From the NCBI RefSeq assembly GCF_902703175.1, contig NZ_CACRYJ010000011.1:1-64000 (forward strand): DNA of 64,000 nucleotides. Reading direction: 5' to 3'. This DNA is from Occultella aeris (GTDB lineage: Bacteria; Actinomycetota; Actinomycetes; Actinomycetales; Beutenbergiaceae). Positions 42,811-50,827 of this stretch are shown piece after piece (positions within the stretch are counted from its first letter, which is position 1; each line of letters starts with the position of its first letter). The notes under the pieces are model-generated. The model ran no database searches. It was given only the letters and a program-made list of their open reading frames with translations, and was not told the origin of the DNA. Position numbers and translations under genes: made by a program.

Positions 42811-43176
42811 TCAGGCGGGGTCGACACGCAAGGTGGTGGCGGTCGCGACGGCGTTCGTGATGGCGACGACGGCGGAGCCGCCGCCGTACTTGGCGCGGTA
42901 GGCCGCGTCGATGGAGGCGTCGTGCGTGTCGTCGCGGGTGAAGGTCACCTCGGCGTGGACACCACCGGCGTCGACGACGCCGGTGCCGGTCCGCTGCACG
43001 CCCCGGTACCACGCGCCCTCCTGCCCACGCACCGAGCGGATGTAGAGGGCGCCGTCCACGACGACGTGCCAGACGACGCGGGAGTTGCGCAGGGTTCCGT
43101 CGGGGCGGTGCGCGGCGACATCGAGCTCACCGACGTTGTCGATGGCGGCGAGGTCGTCAGGGTTCCAGGTGGTCAT
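42811..43176 (-). CDS. DUF2255 family protein
   Basis: 121-residue protein matching DUF2255. It has 'WNPDDLAAIDNVGELDVAAHRPDGTLR' region at the start, 'VVWHVVVDGALYIRSVRGQEGAWYRG' in the middle and 'IDAAYRAKYGG' near the end. The fold resembles nitroreductase/F420-binding split barrels, so a small flavin- or F420-linked role is possible; function is unknown. It is commonly found with oxidoreductases, as here between the alcohol dehydrogenase and the leucine-rich protein. GAGGAG lies a few bases upstream of the start. Confidence 0.82.
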   Translation of the reverse strand: MTTWNPDDLAAIDNVGELDVAAHRPDGTLRNSRVVWHVVVDGALYIRSVRGQEGAWYRGVQRTGTGVVDAGGVHAEVTFTRDDTHDASIDAAYRAKYGGGSAVVAITNAVATATTLRVDPA

Positions 43177-43234
43177 GGGGTCTCCTCGGGTTGGGGCGGG
43201 TGCGGTGGCGTCGGTAGCGCCCCGCACCCCTCGG

Positions 43235-44272
43235 TCACGGGCGGACGAGCACCTTGAGGGCCTCGCGCGAGTCCATCAGTCGGTAGGCCTCGGCGATGTC
43301 GTCGAGCGAGGTCTCGGCGTCGAACACGCGGCCGGGGTCGAGCCGGCCGTCGAGAACCTGGGCCAGGGCGTCCTCGAGGTAGGCCCGCACGGGTGCGGGA
43401 CCGCCGTTGAGGGTGGCGTTCTTGCCGAACAGCGACCCGAATCCGACGGGGGCGTCCTCGTACTGGGGCACGCCGACGCGGGAGATGACCCCGCCCGGGC
43501 GCAGCACCCCGTAGGCCTGCTCGTAGGCGGGCATCAGACCGACGGCCTCGAGCACGACGTGGCTGCCCTCACCGCCGGTGAGCTCGATGACCTTCGCGAT
43601 GCCCTCCTCGCCGCGTTCGGCGACGACATCGGTCGCACCCCACTCGCGGCCGAGGTCGGTGCGCACGGTGTGGCGGCCCATCAGGATGATCCGTTCGGCG
43701 CCCATCTGCTTCGCGGCGAGGACCGCGGACAGGCCGACTGCGCCGTCACCGATCACGGTGACGGTCTTGCCCGGGCCCACCCGGGCCATGTGGGCCGCGT
43801 GGTAGCCGGTCAGGTAGACGTCCGCGAGGGTCAGCAGCGCGGGCAGCAGCGCGTCGTCGACGTCGGTGGGCAGCTTCACGAGGGTGCCGGAGGCCTGGGG
43901 CACGCGGATCTTCTCGGCCTGCGCGCCTCCGGTCTGCCAGTTCCCGTAGAAGCCGCCGTGCGGGCACGCGGTGTGGAACCCGTCGCGGCAGATCGGGCAG
44001 GTGTTGTCCGCCCACGCGAACGGGGACACGACGAGGTCGCCCGGTGCCAGGCCGGTCACCGCGGCACCGATCTGATCCACGACGCCGATGAACTCGTGGC
44101 CCATCGGGCGGCCGGTCTCGTCGGCGGGCATGGAGTGGTAGGGGTGCAGGTCCGACCCGCAGACGCAGGCCAGGGTGACCTGGATGATCGCGTCGGTCGG
44201 TTCGAGGATGGTCGGTTCGGGGATGTCGACGACGCGGACGTCGCCGGCGCCGAACATGAGTGCTGCTCGCAT
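43235..44272 (-). CDS. Zinc-dependent alcohol dehydrogenase (MDR family)
   Basis: 345-residue medium-chain dehydrogenase. Catalytic zinc ligands are C38 ('LACVCGSD') and H59/E60 ('PMGHEFIG'). A structural zinc lobe is partly kept ('NTCPICRDGFHTACPHGG'). The NAD(P) fold reads 'TVTVIGDGAVGLSAVLAAKQMGA'. It oxidises an alcohol or reduces an aldehyde; the substrate is unknown. It lies 43 bases after the aldo/keto reductase gene in the same operon, which suggests handling of related carbonyl compounds. Confidence 0.94.
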   Translation of the reverse strand: MRAALMFGAGDVRVVDIPEPTILEPTDAIIQVTLACVCGSDLHPYHSMPADETGRPMGHEFIGVVDQIGAAVTGLAPGDLVVSPFAWADNTCPICRDGFHTACPHGGFYGNWQTGGAQAEKIRVPQASGTLVKLPTDVDDALLPALLTLADVYLTGYHAAHMARVGPGKTVTVIGDGAVGLSAVLAAKQMGAERIILMGRHTVRTDLGREWGATDVVAERGEEGIAKVIELTGGEGSHVVLEAVGLMPAYEQAYGVLRPGGVISRVGVPQYEDAPVGFGSLFGKNATLNGGPAPVRAYLEDALAQVLDGRLDPGRVFDAETSLDDIAEAYRLMDSREALKVLVRP

Positions 44273-44315
44273 CAGTGGTGTTCTCTCGGTTCGATCAGAT
44301 GTGTGGAGGACGTGC

Positions 44316-45203
44316 TCAGGCCTCGGGGATCGGGCGGCCGAACGTCTCGAGGGTCATCGCGGCAGGGTCGGGCCCGCCGCGCACGCCGGTGTCGAGGGCG
44401 TCGATCCGGGCCAGTTCGGCGTCGCTGAGATCGGAGTCGACGACGTCGAGGTTCTCCTCGATCCGGTGCGGGGTGACGGACTTGGGGATCGCCGACCTGC
44501 CCTGCTGCAGGTGCCAGCGCAGCATCACCTGGGCCGGGCTCCTGCCGTGCTCGGCCGCGATCTCGACGATCGTCGGGTCCTCGAGAGTGCTGCCGTGGTC
44601 CCCGTCGCGGTAGAACGTGATCCCACCGATCGGGGACCAGGCCTGGGTGAGGATGCCGTGGGCGGCGTCGATTGCCTGTACCTCGGGTTGCTGGAAGTAG
44701 GGGTGGACCTCGATCTGGTTGACGGCCGGCACCACCTTCGCGCTCGCGAGCAGCGAGTCGAGGTCACCCGGCATGAAGTTGCTGACGCCGATGGCCCGGA
44801 CCTTGCCCTGTGCGTACAACTCCTCCAGGGCCCGGTAGGCCTCCAGGGTGCGGTCGAACTCCGTGGTCAGCGGCTGGTGCAGGAGCAGCAGGTCGATCAC
44901 GTCGACGCCGAGCTTGCCTGCGCTCTTGTCGAACGCGTGCAGCGTGGCATCGTAGCCGTAGTCGCTGATCCAGATCTTCGTCTCGATGAAGATCTCGGAC
45001 CGGTCGATACCGGAGTTGCGGATGGCGGCACCGACCTCGCGCTCGTTGCCGTACGCGGCGGCCGTGTCGATGTGTCGGTAGCCGCTGCGCAGCGCCGTCT
45101 CGACGGCTGCCACGGTCTGCTCGGGCGGGGTCTGGAAGACACCGAAGCCGAGCGCGGGCATCGTGACGCCGTTGTTCAGAGTGAGGTTGGGGATCTGGTT
45201 CAT
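44316..45203 (-). CDS. Aldo/keto reductase (2,5-diketo-D-gluconate reductase-like)
   Basis: 295-residue AKR5-type reductase. The tetrad is present: 'RHIDTAAAYGNEREVG' (Asp, Tyr), 'ETKIWISDYG' (Lys) and 'LLLLHQPL' (His). The C-terminal 'IPKSVTPHRIEENLDV' binds NADPH. First gene of the oxidoreductase operon, facing the XRE-type regulator across a 194-base region containing an inverted pair of GGTACC-centred repeats. ATG 45203 is preferred to GTG 45209. Such enzymes detoxify methylglyoxal and other reactive carbonyls. Confidence 0.94.
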   Translation of the reverse strand: MNQIPNLTLNNGVTMPALGFGVFQTPPEQTVAAVETALRSGYRHIDTAAAYGNEREVGAAIRNSGIDRSEIFIETKIWISDYGYDATLHAFDKSAGKLGVDVIDLLLLHQPLTTEFDRTLEAYRALEELYAQGKVRAIGVSNFMPGDLDSLLASAKVVPAVNQIEVHPYFQQPEVQAIDAAHGILTQAWSPIGGITFYRDGDHGSTLEDPTIVEIAAEHGRSPAQVMLRWHLQQGRSAIPKSVTPHRIEENLDVVDSDLSDAELARIDALDTGVRGGPDPAAMTLETFGRPIPEA

Positions 45204-45248
45204 GGTCACTCGCTAGACGGTAGAAGGGATCGGGCGGCCGGGGGAGGC

Positions 45249-45358
45249 CCTGTTGGTACCCGGCTCGATGGAACCTCCCGGGCGGCGCAGGTGGTCGCCG
45301 GGCGAGCGGTGCGGCAGCGGGGGCAGAGAAGCCCGCCTCGTTCCGGGGTACCGCCAGG
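45249..45358. promoter_or_regulatory. Inverted repeat pair in the divergent oxidoreductase/XRE promoter region
   Basis: CCTGTTGGTACCCGG (45249-45263) recurs in inverted orientation as CCGGGGTACCGCCAGG (45343-45358), sharing CCTGNNGGTACCC-GG around a palindromic GGTACC core about 90 bp apart. TACCGT (45385-45390) lies 7 bases before ATG 45398 and has the leaderless -10 layout. The repeats are candidate sites for the XRE-type regulator. Confidence 0.5.
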
Positions 45359-45397
45359 ACCTCCCACGAGCACCGGTTGCGCCGTACCGTCGTAGGC

Positions 45398-46312
45398 ATG
45401 GACCTGAAGGCAGAGACCCGCGAGTTCCTCGCGACGCGACGTGCCCGGATCACCCCCGATCGCGCGGGCCTGCCCGCCTATGGCGGCAACCGCCGGGTGC
45501 CGGGGCTGCGCCGCGAGGAGGTCGCGATGCTCGCCGGCGTGAGCGTCGACTACTACACGCGGCTGGAGCGCGGGAATCTCGGCGGTGTCTCCGAGGAGGT
45601 CCTTGAGGCCCTCGCCGAGGCGCTGCAGCTCGACGAGGCAGAGCGCCTGCACCTGTTCGACCTCTCCCGCGCCGCGAATGCCTCCGGCGCCGCCCGCTCG
45701 CGTGCCCGCCGCGCGCCCGCACCGACCCTGCGGCCGGCGGTGCAGCGCGTCCTGGACTCGATGGTGATGACACCAGCGTTCGTGCGCAACGGCCGCCTGG
45801 ATGTGCTGGGCGCGAACCTGCTCGGTCGCGCGCTGTACTCCCCGATGTACGACTCGCCGGAACGGATCGCGAACCGTCCGGTCAACACGGCCAGGTTCCA
45901 CTTCCTCGACCTCACGGCGGCGCACGCCTTCTGGGGCGAGCGTTGGGAGAAGATCGCGCACGACGCGGTCGCGATCCTGCGCGCCGAGGCGGGACGCAAC
46001 CCCTACGACCAGGGCCTGACCCAGCTCGTCGGGGAACTGTCCACTCGCAGCGAGGACTTCCGTCGGATGTGGGCCTCGCACGACGTACGCCTGCACCAGA
46101 GTGGGACGAAGGTGTTCCATCACCCCGCCGTCGGGCGTCTTGAGCTCGACTACGAGGCGCTGCCGTTGCCCGCGGACCACGGCCTGCAGATGAACGTCTA
46201 CACGGCCGTCCCCGAGTCGCCGTCGGCGGACGGCCTGAAGCTGCTCGCGTCCTGGGCCGCCACGTCGCTCGCCGAGGCCACCGAGGTTGCCACCACGAAG
46301 GAGAACCGATGA
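45398..46312 (+). CDS. XRE-family regulator with MmyB-like ligand domain
   Basis: 304-residue regulator. Residues ~5-75 form a Cro/XRE helix-turn-helix including 'RRVPGLRREEVAMLAGVSVDYYTRLERG' region. Residues ~105-275 match the MmyB-like PAS-type domain that binds a fatty-acid-like ligand ('DVLGANLLGRALYSPMY', 'SEDFRRMWASHDV', 'HHPAVGRLELDYEAL'). Proteins of this type usually sit beside the oxidoreductase genes they control, as here. The start is set by a leaderless -10 seven bases upstream. Its stop overlaps the cupin start (ATGA). Confidence 0.92.
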   Translation: MDLKAETREFLATRRARITPDRAGLPAYGGNRRVPGLRREEVAMLAGVSVDYYTRLERGNLGGVSEEVLEALAEALQLDEAERLHLFDLSRAANASGAARSRARRAPAPTLRPAVQRVLDSMVMTPAFVRNGRLDVLGANLLGRALYSPMYDSPERIANRPVNTARFHFLDLTAAHAFWGERWEKIAHDAVAILRAEAGRNPYDQGLTQLVGELSTRSEDFRRMWASHDVRLHQSGTKVFHHPAVGRLELDYEALPLPADHGLQMNVYTAVPESPSADGLKLLASWAATSLAEATEVATTKENR

Positions 46313-46710
46313 GAGTCCTGCCCAAGCCCGCCACCGCCAAGACCCCGCAGGAGCGGTTCACCGGCGACGTCTGGCTGGACATGGTCGTGACACCGCAGGA
46401 GGGCGACCAGCGGATGACCGCCGGCCTGGTCCGGTTCTCGCCCGGCGCGCGCACCGCCTGGCACTCGCACGCCCGTGGCCAGTACCTGCACGTGGTGTCC
46501 GGCGTTGCCCTGACCGGCACCCGGGACGGCCAGGTGCTGCGGGTCTGCGCCGGTCAGACGGCGTACTGCGCGCCGGGCGAGGAGCACTGGCACGGCGCCA
46601 CGCCGGAGGATTTCATGGAGCACCTGGCGATGACCGAGAACGCCGATGACCCCGCGCGGACCACGGTCTGGCTCGAGCACGTCGCAGACGAGGACTACCG
46701 GTCCGCCTGA
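46309..46710 (+). CDS. Cupin-domain protein
   Basis: 133-residue single-domain cupin. Cupin motif 1 is 'RTAWHSHARGQYLHVVSG' and motif 2 is 'YCAPGEEHWHGATPEDFMEH', giving His and Gln/Glu ligands for one metal. Similar small cupins accompany carboxymuconolactone-decarboxylase and aldo/keto reductase genes. Enzymatic activity is unassigned. It is coupled to the XRE-type regulator by a 4-base overlap and so belongs to the same regulon. Confidence 0.88.
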   Translation: MRVLPKPATAKTPQERFTGDVWLDMVVTPQEGDQRMTAGLVRFSPGARTAWHSHARGQYLHVVSGVALTGTRDGQVLRVCAGQTAYCAPGEEHWHGATPEDFMEHLAMTENADDPARTTVWLEHVADEDYRSA

Positions 46711-46728
46711 TCGCAGGAGCAGGTTCGG

Positions 46729-46741
46729 TAGCCTTCGCGCC
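46729..46741 (+). promoter_or_regulatory. -10 of a leaderless promoter for the alpha/beta hydrolase
   Basis: TAGCCT (46729-46734) is exactly 7 bases before GTG 46742. A -35-like CTGATC (46707-46712) lies 16 bases further upstream. This decides GTG 46742 over the in-frame ATG at 46757. Confidence 0.5.
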
Positions 46742-47581
46742 GTGGAGTTCGTAGGGATGAGCGACGGCGTCCGACTGGCCACGTGGACCGCGGCAGGTCC
46801 CCGGGTGGGCGCCGACCACCCGGCCGTGATCCTTGTGCACGGCGGCCCCGGGCTCTGGGACTATCTCGAACCGGTGGGCGCTCTGCTCGCGGGCCTGACC
46901 ACGGTGCACCGCTACGACCAGCGCGGCTGCGGGCGCTCCTCGGCGTCGGAGGTCCTGACGATGGAGCGGTTCGTCGCCGACCTGGACGAGCTGCGGATCG
47001 CGTTCGGGCACGAGCGGGTGGTGGTCATCGGGCACTCGTTCGGCGCCACGCTCGCGCTCGCCTACGCCGGCACGCACCCGGACCGGGTGGCGGGCCTCGG
47101 TTACCTCGACGGCACCGGTATCGGCGACTGGCGGACGGCGTCGCGAGCGGAGGAGGCGCGGCGCCGGATGCCGTGGGCCGAGCGGTTCGCCGCTCTCGAC
47201 GGGCGTGAGCGCACCCGCGCCGAGGAGACCGAGTGGCGCCGCATCCAGTGGGCCAGCGACTACGCCGACCCCGCCGCCGGCTATGACCTGGCGCGGGGGA
47301 TGGCCGAGGCGCCGCACGAGATCAACCGCGTCGCGAACCGGAGCCTGATGGCCTTCGGCGACGCGGACCAGATCGCCTGGGCGGCCACCGCCGGCTGCCC
47401 GATCACGTTCGTCCATGGCACGGCCGACCCGCGGCCCGCCGAGAACGTCGTGGCTCTCGCCGCCTACGCCCACCTGCCGCGCAAGCGCATCGTCTCCGGT
47501 GCCGGTCATCTGCCGTGGGTCGAGCAGCCCGAGCAGGTCCGCGAGATCCTCCACGAGATCGTCCTGACCGCTCAACCGTGA
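46742..47581 (+). CDS. Alpha/beta-hydrolase (proline iminopeptidase-like, S33)
   Basis: 279-residue alpha/beta hydrolase. The oxyanion motif is 'VILVHGGPGLWDYLEP', the nucleophile elbow 'VVIGHSFGATLAL' holds Ser, and the acid and His lie in 'FVHGTADPRPAENV' and 'SGAGHLPWVEQPE'. The HGGPG sequence is typical of peptidase family S33. The substrate could be a small peptide or an ester. It begins its own transcript about 30 bases after the cupin gene. Confidence 0.9.
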   Translation: MEFVGMSDGVRLATWTAAGPRVGADHPAVILVHGGPGLWDYLEPVGALLAGLTTVHRYDQRGCGRSSASEVLTMERFVADLDELRIAFGHERVVVIGHSFGATLALAYAGTHPDRVAGLGYLDGTGIGDWRTASRAEEARRRMPWAERFAALDGRERTRAEETEWRRIQWASDYADPAAGYDLARGMAEAPHEINRVANRSLMAFGDADQIAWAATAGCPITFVHGTADPRPAENVVALAAYAHLPRKRIVSGAGHLPWVEQPEQVREILHEIVLTAQP

Positions 47582-47609
47582 GCCAGCGTGTCGCGCCGTC
47601 GCCGGCTCT

Positions 47610-47625
47610 TCGAATGTATGTTCGA
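47610..47625 (+). promoter_or_regulatory. LexA SOS box
   Basis: TCGAATGTATGTTCGA matches the actinobacterial SOS box TCGAAC-N4-GTTCGA with one mismatch. It is followed by the Shine-Dalgarno GGAGG at 47628-47632 and ATG 47634, so LexA bound here would block the radical-SAM gene directly. Confidence 0.8.
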
Positions 47626-47633
47626 ATGGAGGT

Positions 47634-48680
47634 ATGCGATGGGAAGCGCGGGAAATCACGACCACCGACGACGCGGCGCTGCTGCCGCTCAAGGGCCTGG
47701 TGCGCAGCGTCCGCACGCCCGAGTTCGCCGGCGTCACGTTCCATGAGGTGCTCTGCCGCAGCGCCCTGAACAAGGTGCCGGGCAACTCCGAGATGCCGTT
47801 CGGGTGGACGATCAACCCCACCCGTGGCTGTCTGCACCGATGCACGTACTGCTTCGCCCGCAAGACCCACGAGTACCTCGATCTGGACTCCGGTGTCGAC
47901 TTCGACACCCAGATCATCGTCAAGACCAACCTCGTCGAGGTACTCCGCAAGGAGGTGGCCCGGCCCTCCTGGAACCGTGAGCACGTGGCCTTGGGCACCA
48001 ACTCCGACCCGTACATGCGCGCCGAGGGCCGCTACCGGCTGATGCCCGGCGTGATCGAGGCGCTGGCCGGCTCGGGCACCCCGTTCTCGGTGCTGACCAA
48101 GGGCCCCCTGCTCAAGCGAGACCTGCCGCTGCTGGTCGCCGCCGCGGAGCGGGTCGAGGTGGGCCTCGGGGTGTCCCTGGCGTTCATCGACCCCGACCTG
48201 CAGCAGCGCGTCGAGCCCGGCACCCCGACTCCGAAGGCCCGGCTCGACCTGGTCCGCGCGATCACCGGCGCCGGGCTCGACTGCACCGTGATGGCGATGC
48301 CGATCCTGCCCTGGCTGACCGACTCCGACGCCCATCTGGACGCACTGTTCGGCGCCGTCGCCGAGGCCGGCGCCACCTGGATCACGGCCGGCGCACTGCA
48401 CCTGCGCCCCGGCGCCCGCGAGTGGTTCCTGGCCTGGCTCGGCCGTGACTACCCGGACCTCGTGCCGCGGTACCGCGCCCTCTACGACGGCGGCTCGTAC
48501 GTCTCCGTCGAGTACCGCGAGTGGCTCACCGGGCGGCTTCGGGCCGCTCGGCGGCGGCACGGGTTCGTCGCGCGGGAGAACCGTCAGTTCCCGCTGCGCG
48601 GGACCACGCCCGACGGCGGTGCCGCCCCGGTCCCGACGCTTCAGGTGGGCGGGGGGCAGGAGCAGCTGGCGCTGTTCTGA
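47634..48680 (+). CDS. Radical-SAM protein, SplB-like (Rv2578c family)
   Basis: 348-residue radical-SAM enzyme. The 4Fe-4S motif CxxxCxxC is 'GCLHRCTYC' (C66, C70, C73). The barrel continues with 'IIVKTNLVEVLRKEV', 'VALGTNSDPYMRAEG' and 'FSVLTKGPLLKRDLPLL', features shared with spore photoproduct lyase-like proteins. The actinobacterial Rv2578c family has no proven substrate. A consensus-like SOS box directly upstream, in an operator position, implies induction by DNA damage and supports a repair role. The C-terminal ~40 residues are Gly/Pro-rich and probably disordered. Start ATG 47634 is 2-6 bases after GGAGG. Confidence 0.93.
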   Translation: MRWEAREITTTDDAALLPLKGLVRSVRTPEFAGVTFHEVLCRSALNKVPGNSEMPFGWTINPTRGCLHRCTYCFARKTHEYLDLDSGVDFDTQIIVKTNLVEVLRKEVARPSWNREHVALGTNSDPYMRAEGRYRLMPGVIEALAGSGTPFSVLTKGPLLKRDLPLLVAAAERVEVGLGVSLAFIDPDLQQRVEPGTPTPKARLDLVRAITGAGLDCTVMAMPILPWLTDSDAHLDALFGAVAEAGATWITAGALHLRPGAREWFLAWLGRDYPDLVPRYRALYDGGSYVSVEYREWLTGRLRAARRRHGFVARENRQFPLRGTTPDGGAAPVPTLQVGGGQEQLALF

Positions 48681-48745
48681 GGTCCACCGGTCCGGTGGGC
48701 CCGTGCGTTCGAAGGCGCAGCGGCCGGTTGTGGGAACCTGAGCGG

Positions 48746-49939
48746 GTGAAGGTCGCCCACCGCGCCGCAGTCCCCCCGTTCGAGGTGATGAGCATCCTGG
48801 ACCGGGTCGCCCAGCTGCGCGCATCGGGCCGGGCCGTCATCTCGCTCTGCGCCGGGGAACCGAGCGGGGGAGCACCGCAGGACGTGAACGTCCGCGCCGC
48901 AGCCGCCTTCACGAACGGCTCCGACCTCGGCTACACCAGCGCGCTCGGCCTACGCGAGCTGCGGGACGCCGTCGCCGAGCACTACCGGCGCTGGTACGAC
49001 CTGGACGTCACCGGTGACGATGTCGCGATCACCACCGGCTCCTCGGGGGCGTTCGTGCTCGCGTTCCTGGCCGCGTTCGACGCCAGCGACCGGGTCGCGC
49101 TAGCCAGCCCCGGCTACCCCGCCTACCGCAACATCCTGTCCGCCCTCGGCTGCGAGGTCGTCCAGGTCGAGTGCGGCCCCGAGCAGCGCTTCCAGCCGAC
49201 TCCCGAACTCCTCGAGGAGACCGTCCGCACGCACGGGCGCCTCGATGGTCTGATCCTCGCCTCGCCGGCGAACCCGACCGGCACCATGGTCAGCCGGGCG
49301 GAGCTCACGGCATTGACGCAATGGTGCCGGGTCAACGGCGTGCGGCTGATCAGTGACGAGATCTACCACGGCATCACCTACCCCGCCGATCCGACCCACG
49401 CCGACGCCCGCGGTGTCAGCGCCTGGGAACTGGATCGGTCGGGCGTCGTCGTCTCCTCGTTCTCCAAGTACTGGGGCATGACCGGCTGGCGACTCGGCTG
49501 GGCCCTCGTGCCCGAGGACCTACGCGCCGCCGTCGACGCCTTGGCCGGCAACGTCGCGCTGTGTCCGCCGACGCCCGCCCAGCTGGCCGCCGTAGGTGCA
49601 TTCACCGAACGTTCCTACGCGGAGGCGGACGAGCGGGTCGCGTCCTTCGCCCGCACCCGCGAGGTGCTCCTCGGCGAGGTCCCAAGGCTGGGCTGGGGGC
49701 CGATCGCCCCGGCCGACGGCGCGTTCTACCTCTACGCCGGGCTCGGGAGCAGACTCGGCGCCCACGCCGACTCGACGGCGTGGTGCCGCGCACTGCTGGA
49801 GGAGGCCGGGGTGGCCGCGGTACCGGGCAGCGACTTCGACCCGATCCACGGCCACTCCTACGTGCGCCTGTCCTTCGCGGCCGGACCGGACGCAGTCGCC
49901 GAGGCGGTGCGGCGCATCGCGGCGTTCCAGGAGGGCTGA
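48746..49939 (+). CDS. PLP-dependent aminotransferase (class I/II)
   Basis: 397-residue fold-type I aminotransferase of the aspartate aminotransferase group. It has 'ISLCAGEPSGGAPQDV', 'LGYTSALGLRELRDAVAEHY', the cofactor-contact 'SPANPTGTM', 'ISDEIYHGITY' and the PLP-binding Lys in 'SSFSKYWGMTGWRLGWALVP' region. The C-terminal Arg for the substrate carboxylate is in 'YVRLSFAAG'. Substrate is not determined. GTG 48746 starts at the conserved N-terminus. The phosphotransferase gene follows after 4 bases, so they are co-transcribed. Confidence 0.93.
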   Translation: MKVAHRAAVPPFEVMSILDRVAQLRASGRAVISLCAGEPSGGAPQDVNVRAAAAFTNGSDLGYTSALGLRELRDAVAEHYRRWYDLDVTGDDVAITTGSSGAFVLAFLAAFDASDRVALASPGYPAYRNILSALGCEVVQVECGPEQRFQPTPELLEETVRTHGRLDGLILASPANPTGTMVSRAELTALTQWCRVNGVRLISDEIYHGITYPADPTHADARGVSAWELDRSGVVVSSFSKYWGMTGWRLGWALVPEDLRAAVDALAGNVALCPPTPAQLAAVGAFTERSYAEADERVASFARTREVLLGEVPRLGWGPIAPADGAFYLYAGLGSRLGAHADSTAWCRALLEEAGVAAVPGSDFDPIHGHSYVRLSFAAGPDAVAEAVRRIAAFQEG

Positions 49940-49943
49940 GCCC

Positions 49944-50804
49944 GTGGCCGCGCCGCCGGACGTCCGCGACTGGGCGGCCCGCGCCTGGCCGGGGCACGAC
50001 TGGTCCCGGGCCCGCCTCGCGCACGGCGCGTTCCACCGGATCGCCGTCCTGGAGCAGACCGTGGTGGCCCGGGTGGCGTTCGGCGCCGACGCGATCGAAC
50101 GCACCGACCGCGAGGTGCGCACGCTGCACGTGGTCGCGGACCTCGGCCTGCCGGTGACCACGCCGTGCCCGCTCGGCCAGATCGTGCGCCTGGACGGCGC
50201 GGCCGGGATCCTGACCACGTTCGTCCCGGGGACCGCTTCCGAGGCGCCCTGGCCCGAGGTTCGCGAACCGCTCGCGGCGCTGCTCGACCGGTTGCACCGG
50301 GTCGCACCGGGCGACGTCGGACTCCCGGGCGTCCGCGCCTGGTGCGGCGGCCCGCAGTGGCCGCGGATCGTGGCCGAGTTCCTCGCGCCACGGCTCCCGA
50401 CGGCGGTCGCGGCCGAGGCGGTCGCGCTCACCGAGCGGGTCGTCGCGGTAGAGGCCGGCGTGCCGCCGGTGTTCGTGCACGGCGACTTCGGCATGCACAA
50501 TCTGCTCTGGTCCGGTGCCCGGGTCACCGGCATGATCGACTTCGACCACGCGGCCTGGGCGGACCCGGCGATCGACATGGCCACCCTGATCGGACAGTTC
50601 GGCGCTGCGCAGGTCGCCGAGATCGTCGAGCCCGAGGAGCTGGACCGGGCCATGCACCACCGCGCCACGCTGTCCCTCCAGGTCGCCGCCGCGGCGCAAC
50701 TGGCCGGGGACGCAGAACTACGCGACTTCGCCCTCGGCAACTTCGCCCGCCGCCTGGCCGAGGGCACGAGTCACGATCCGGGTGGCACGCGCCCCAAGTC
50801 CTGA
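49944..50804 (+). CDS. Aminoglycoside-phosphotransferase-family kinase
   Basis: 286-residue APH/choline-kinase-fold protein. The catalytic loop is 'VFVHGDFGMHNLLW' (HxDxxxxN) and the metal-binding motif is 'GMIDFDHAAWADPAIDMATL'. The N-terminal lobe is short. Many such proteins phosphorylate small molecules in metabolism and are not resistance genes, so the substrate is left open. GTG 49944 is 4 bases after the aminotransferase stop, with AGGAGG about 10 bases upstream, pointing to a shared pathway. It converges with the beta-helix gene. Confidence 0.88.
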   Translation: MAAPPDVRDWAARAWPGHDWSRARLAHGAFHRIAVLEQTVVARVAFGADAIERTDREVRTLHVVADLGLPVTTPCPLGQIVRLDGAAGILTTFVPGTASEAPWPEVREPLAALLDRLHRVAPGDVGLPGVRAWCGGPQWPRIVAEFLAPRLPTAVAAEAVALTERVVAVEAGVPPVFVHGDFGMHNLLWSGARVTGMIDFDHAAWADPAIDMATLIGQFGAAQVAEIVEPEELDRAMHHRATLSLQVAAAAQLAGDAELRDFALGNFARRLAEGTSHDPGGTRPKS

Positions 50805-50827
50805 CCGAGCGCGCTCGGGTGGATGCG

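Noticed and set aside
49944-50804. Aminoglycoside resistance gene
   Set aside because: Only the general APH/choline-kinase fold motifs are present, and the aminotransferase linkage points to metabolism. No basis for a resistance call.
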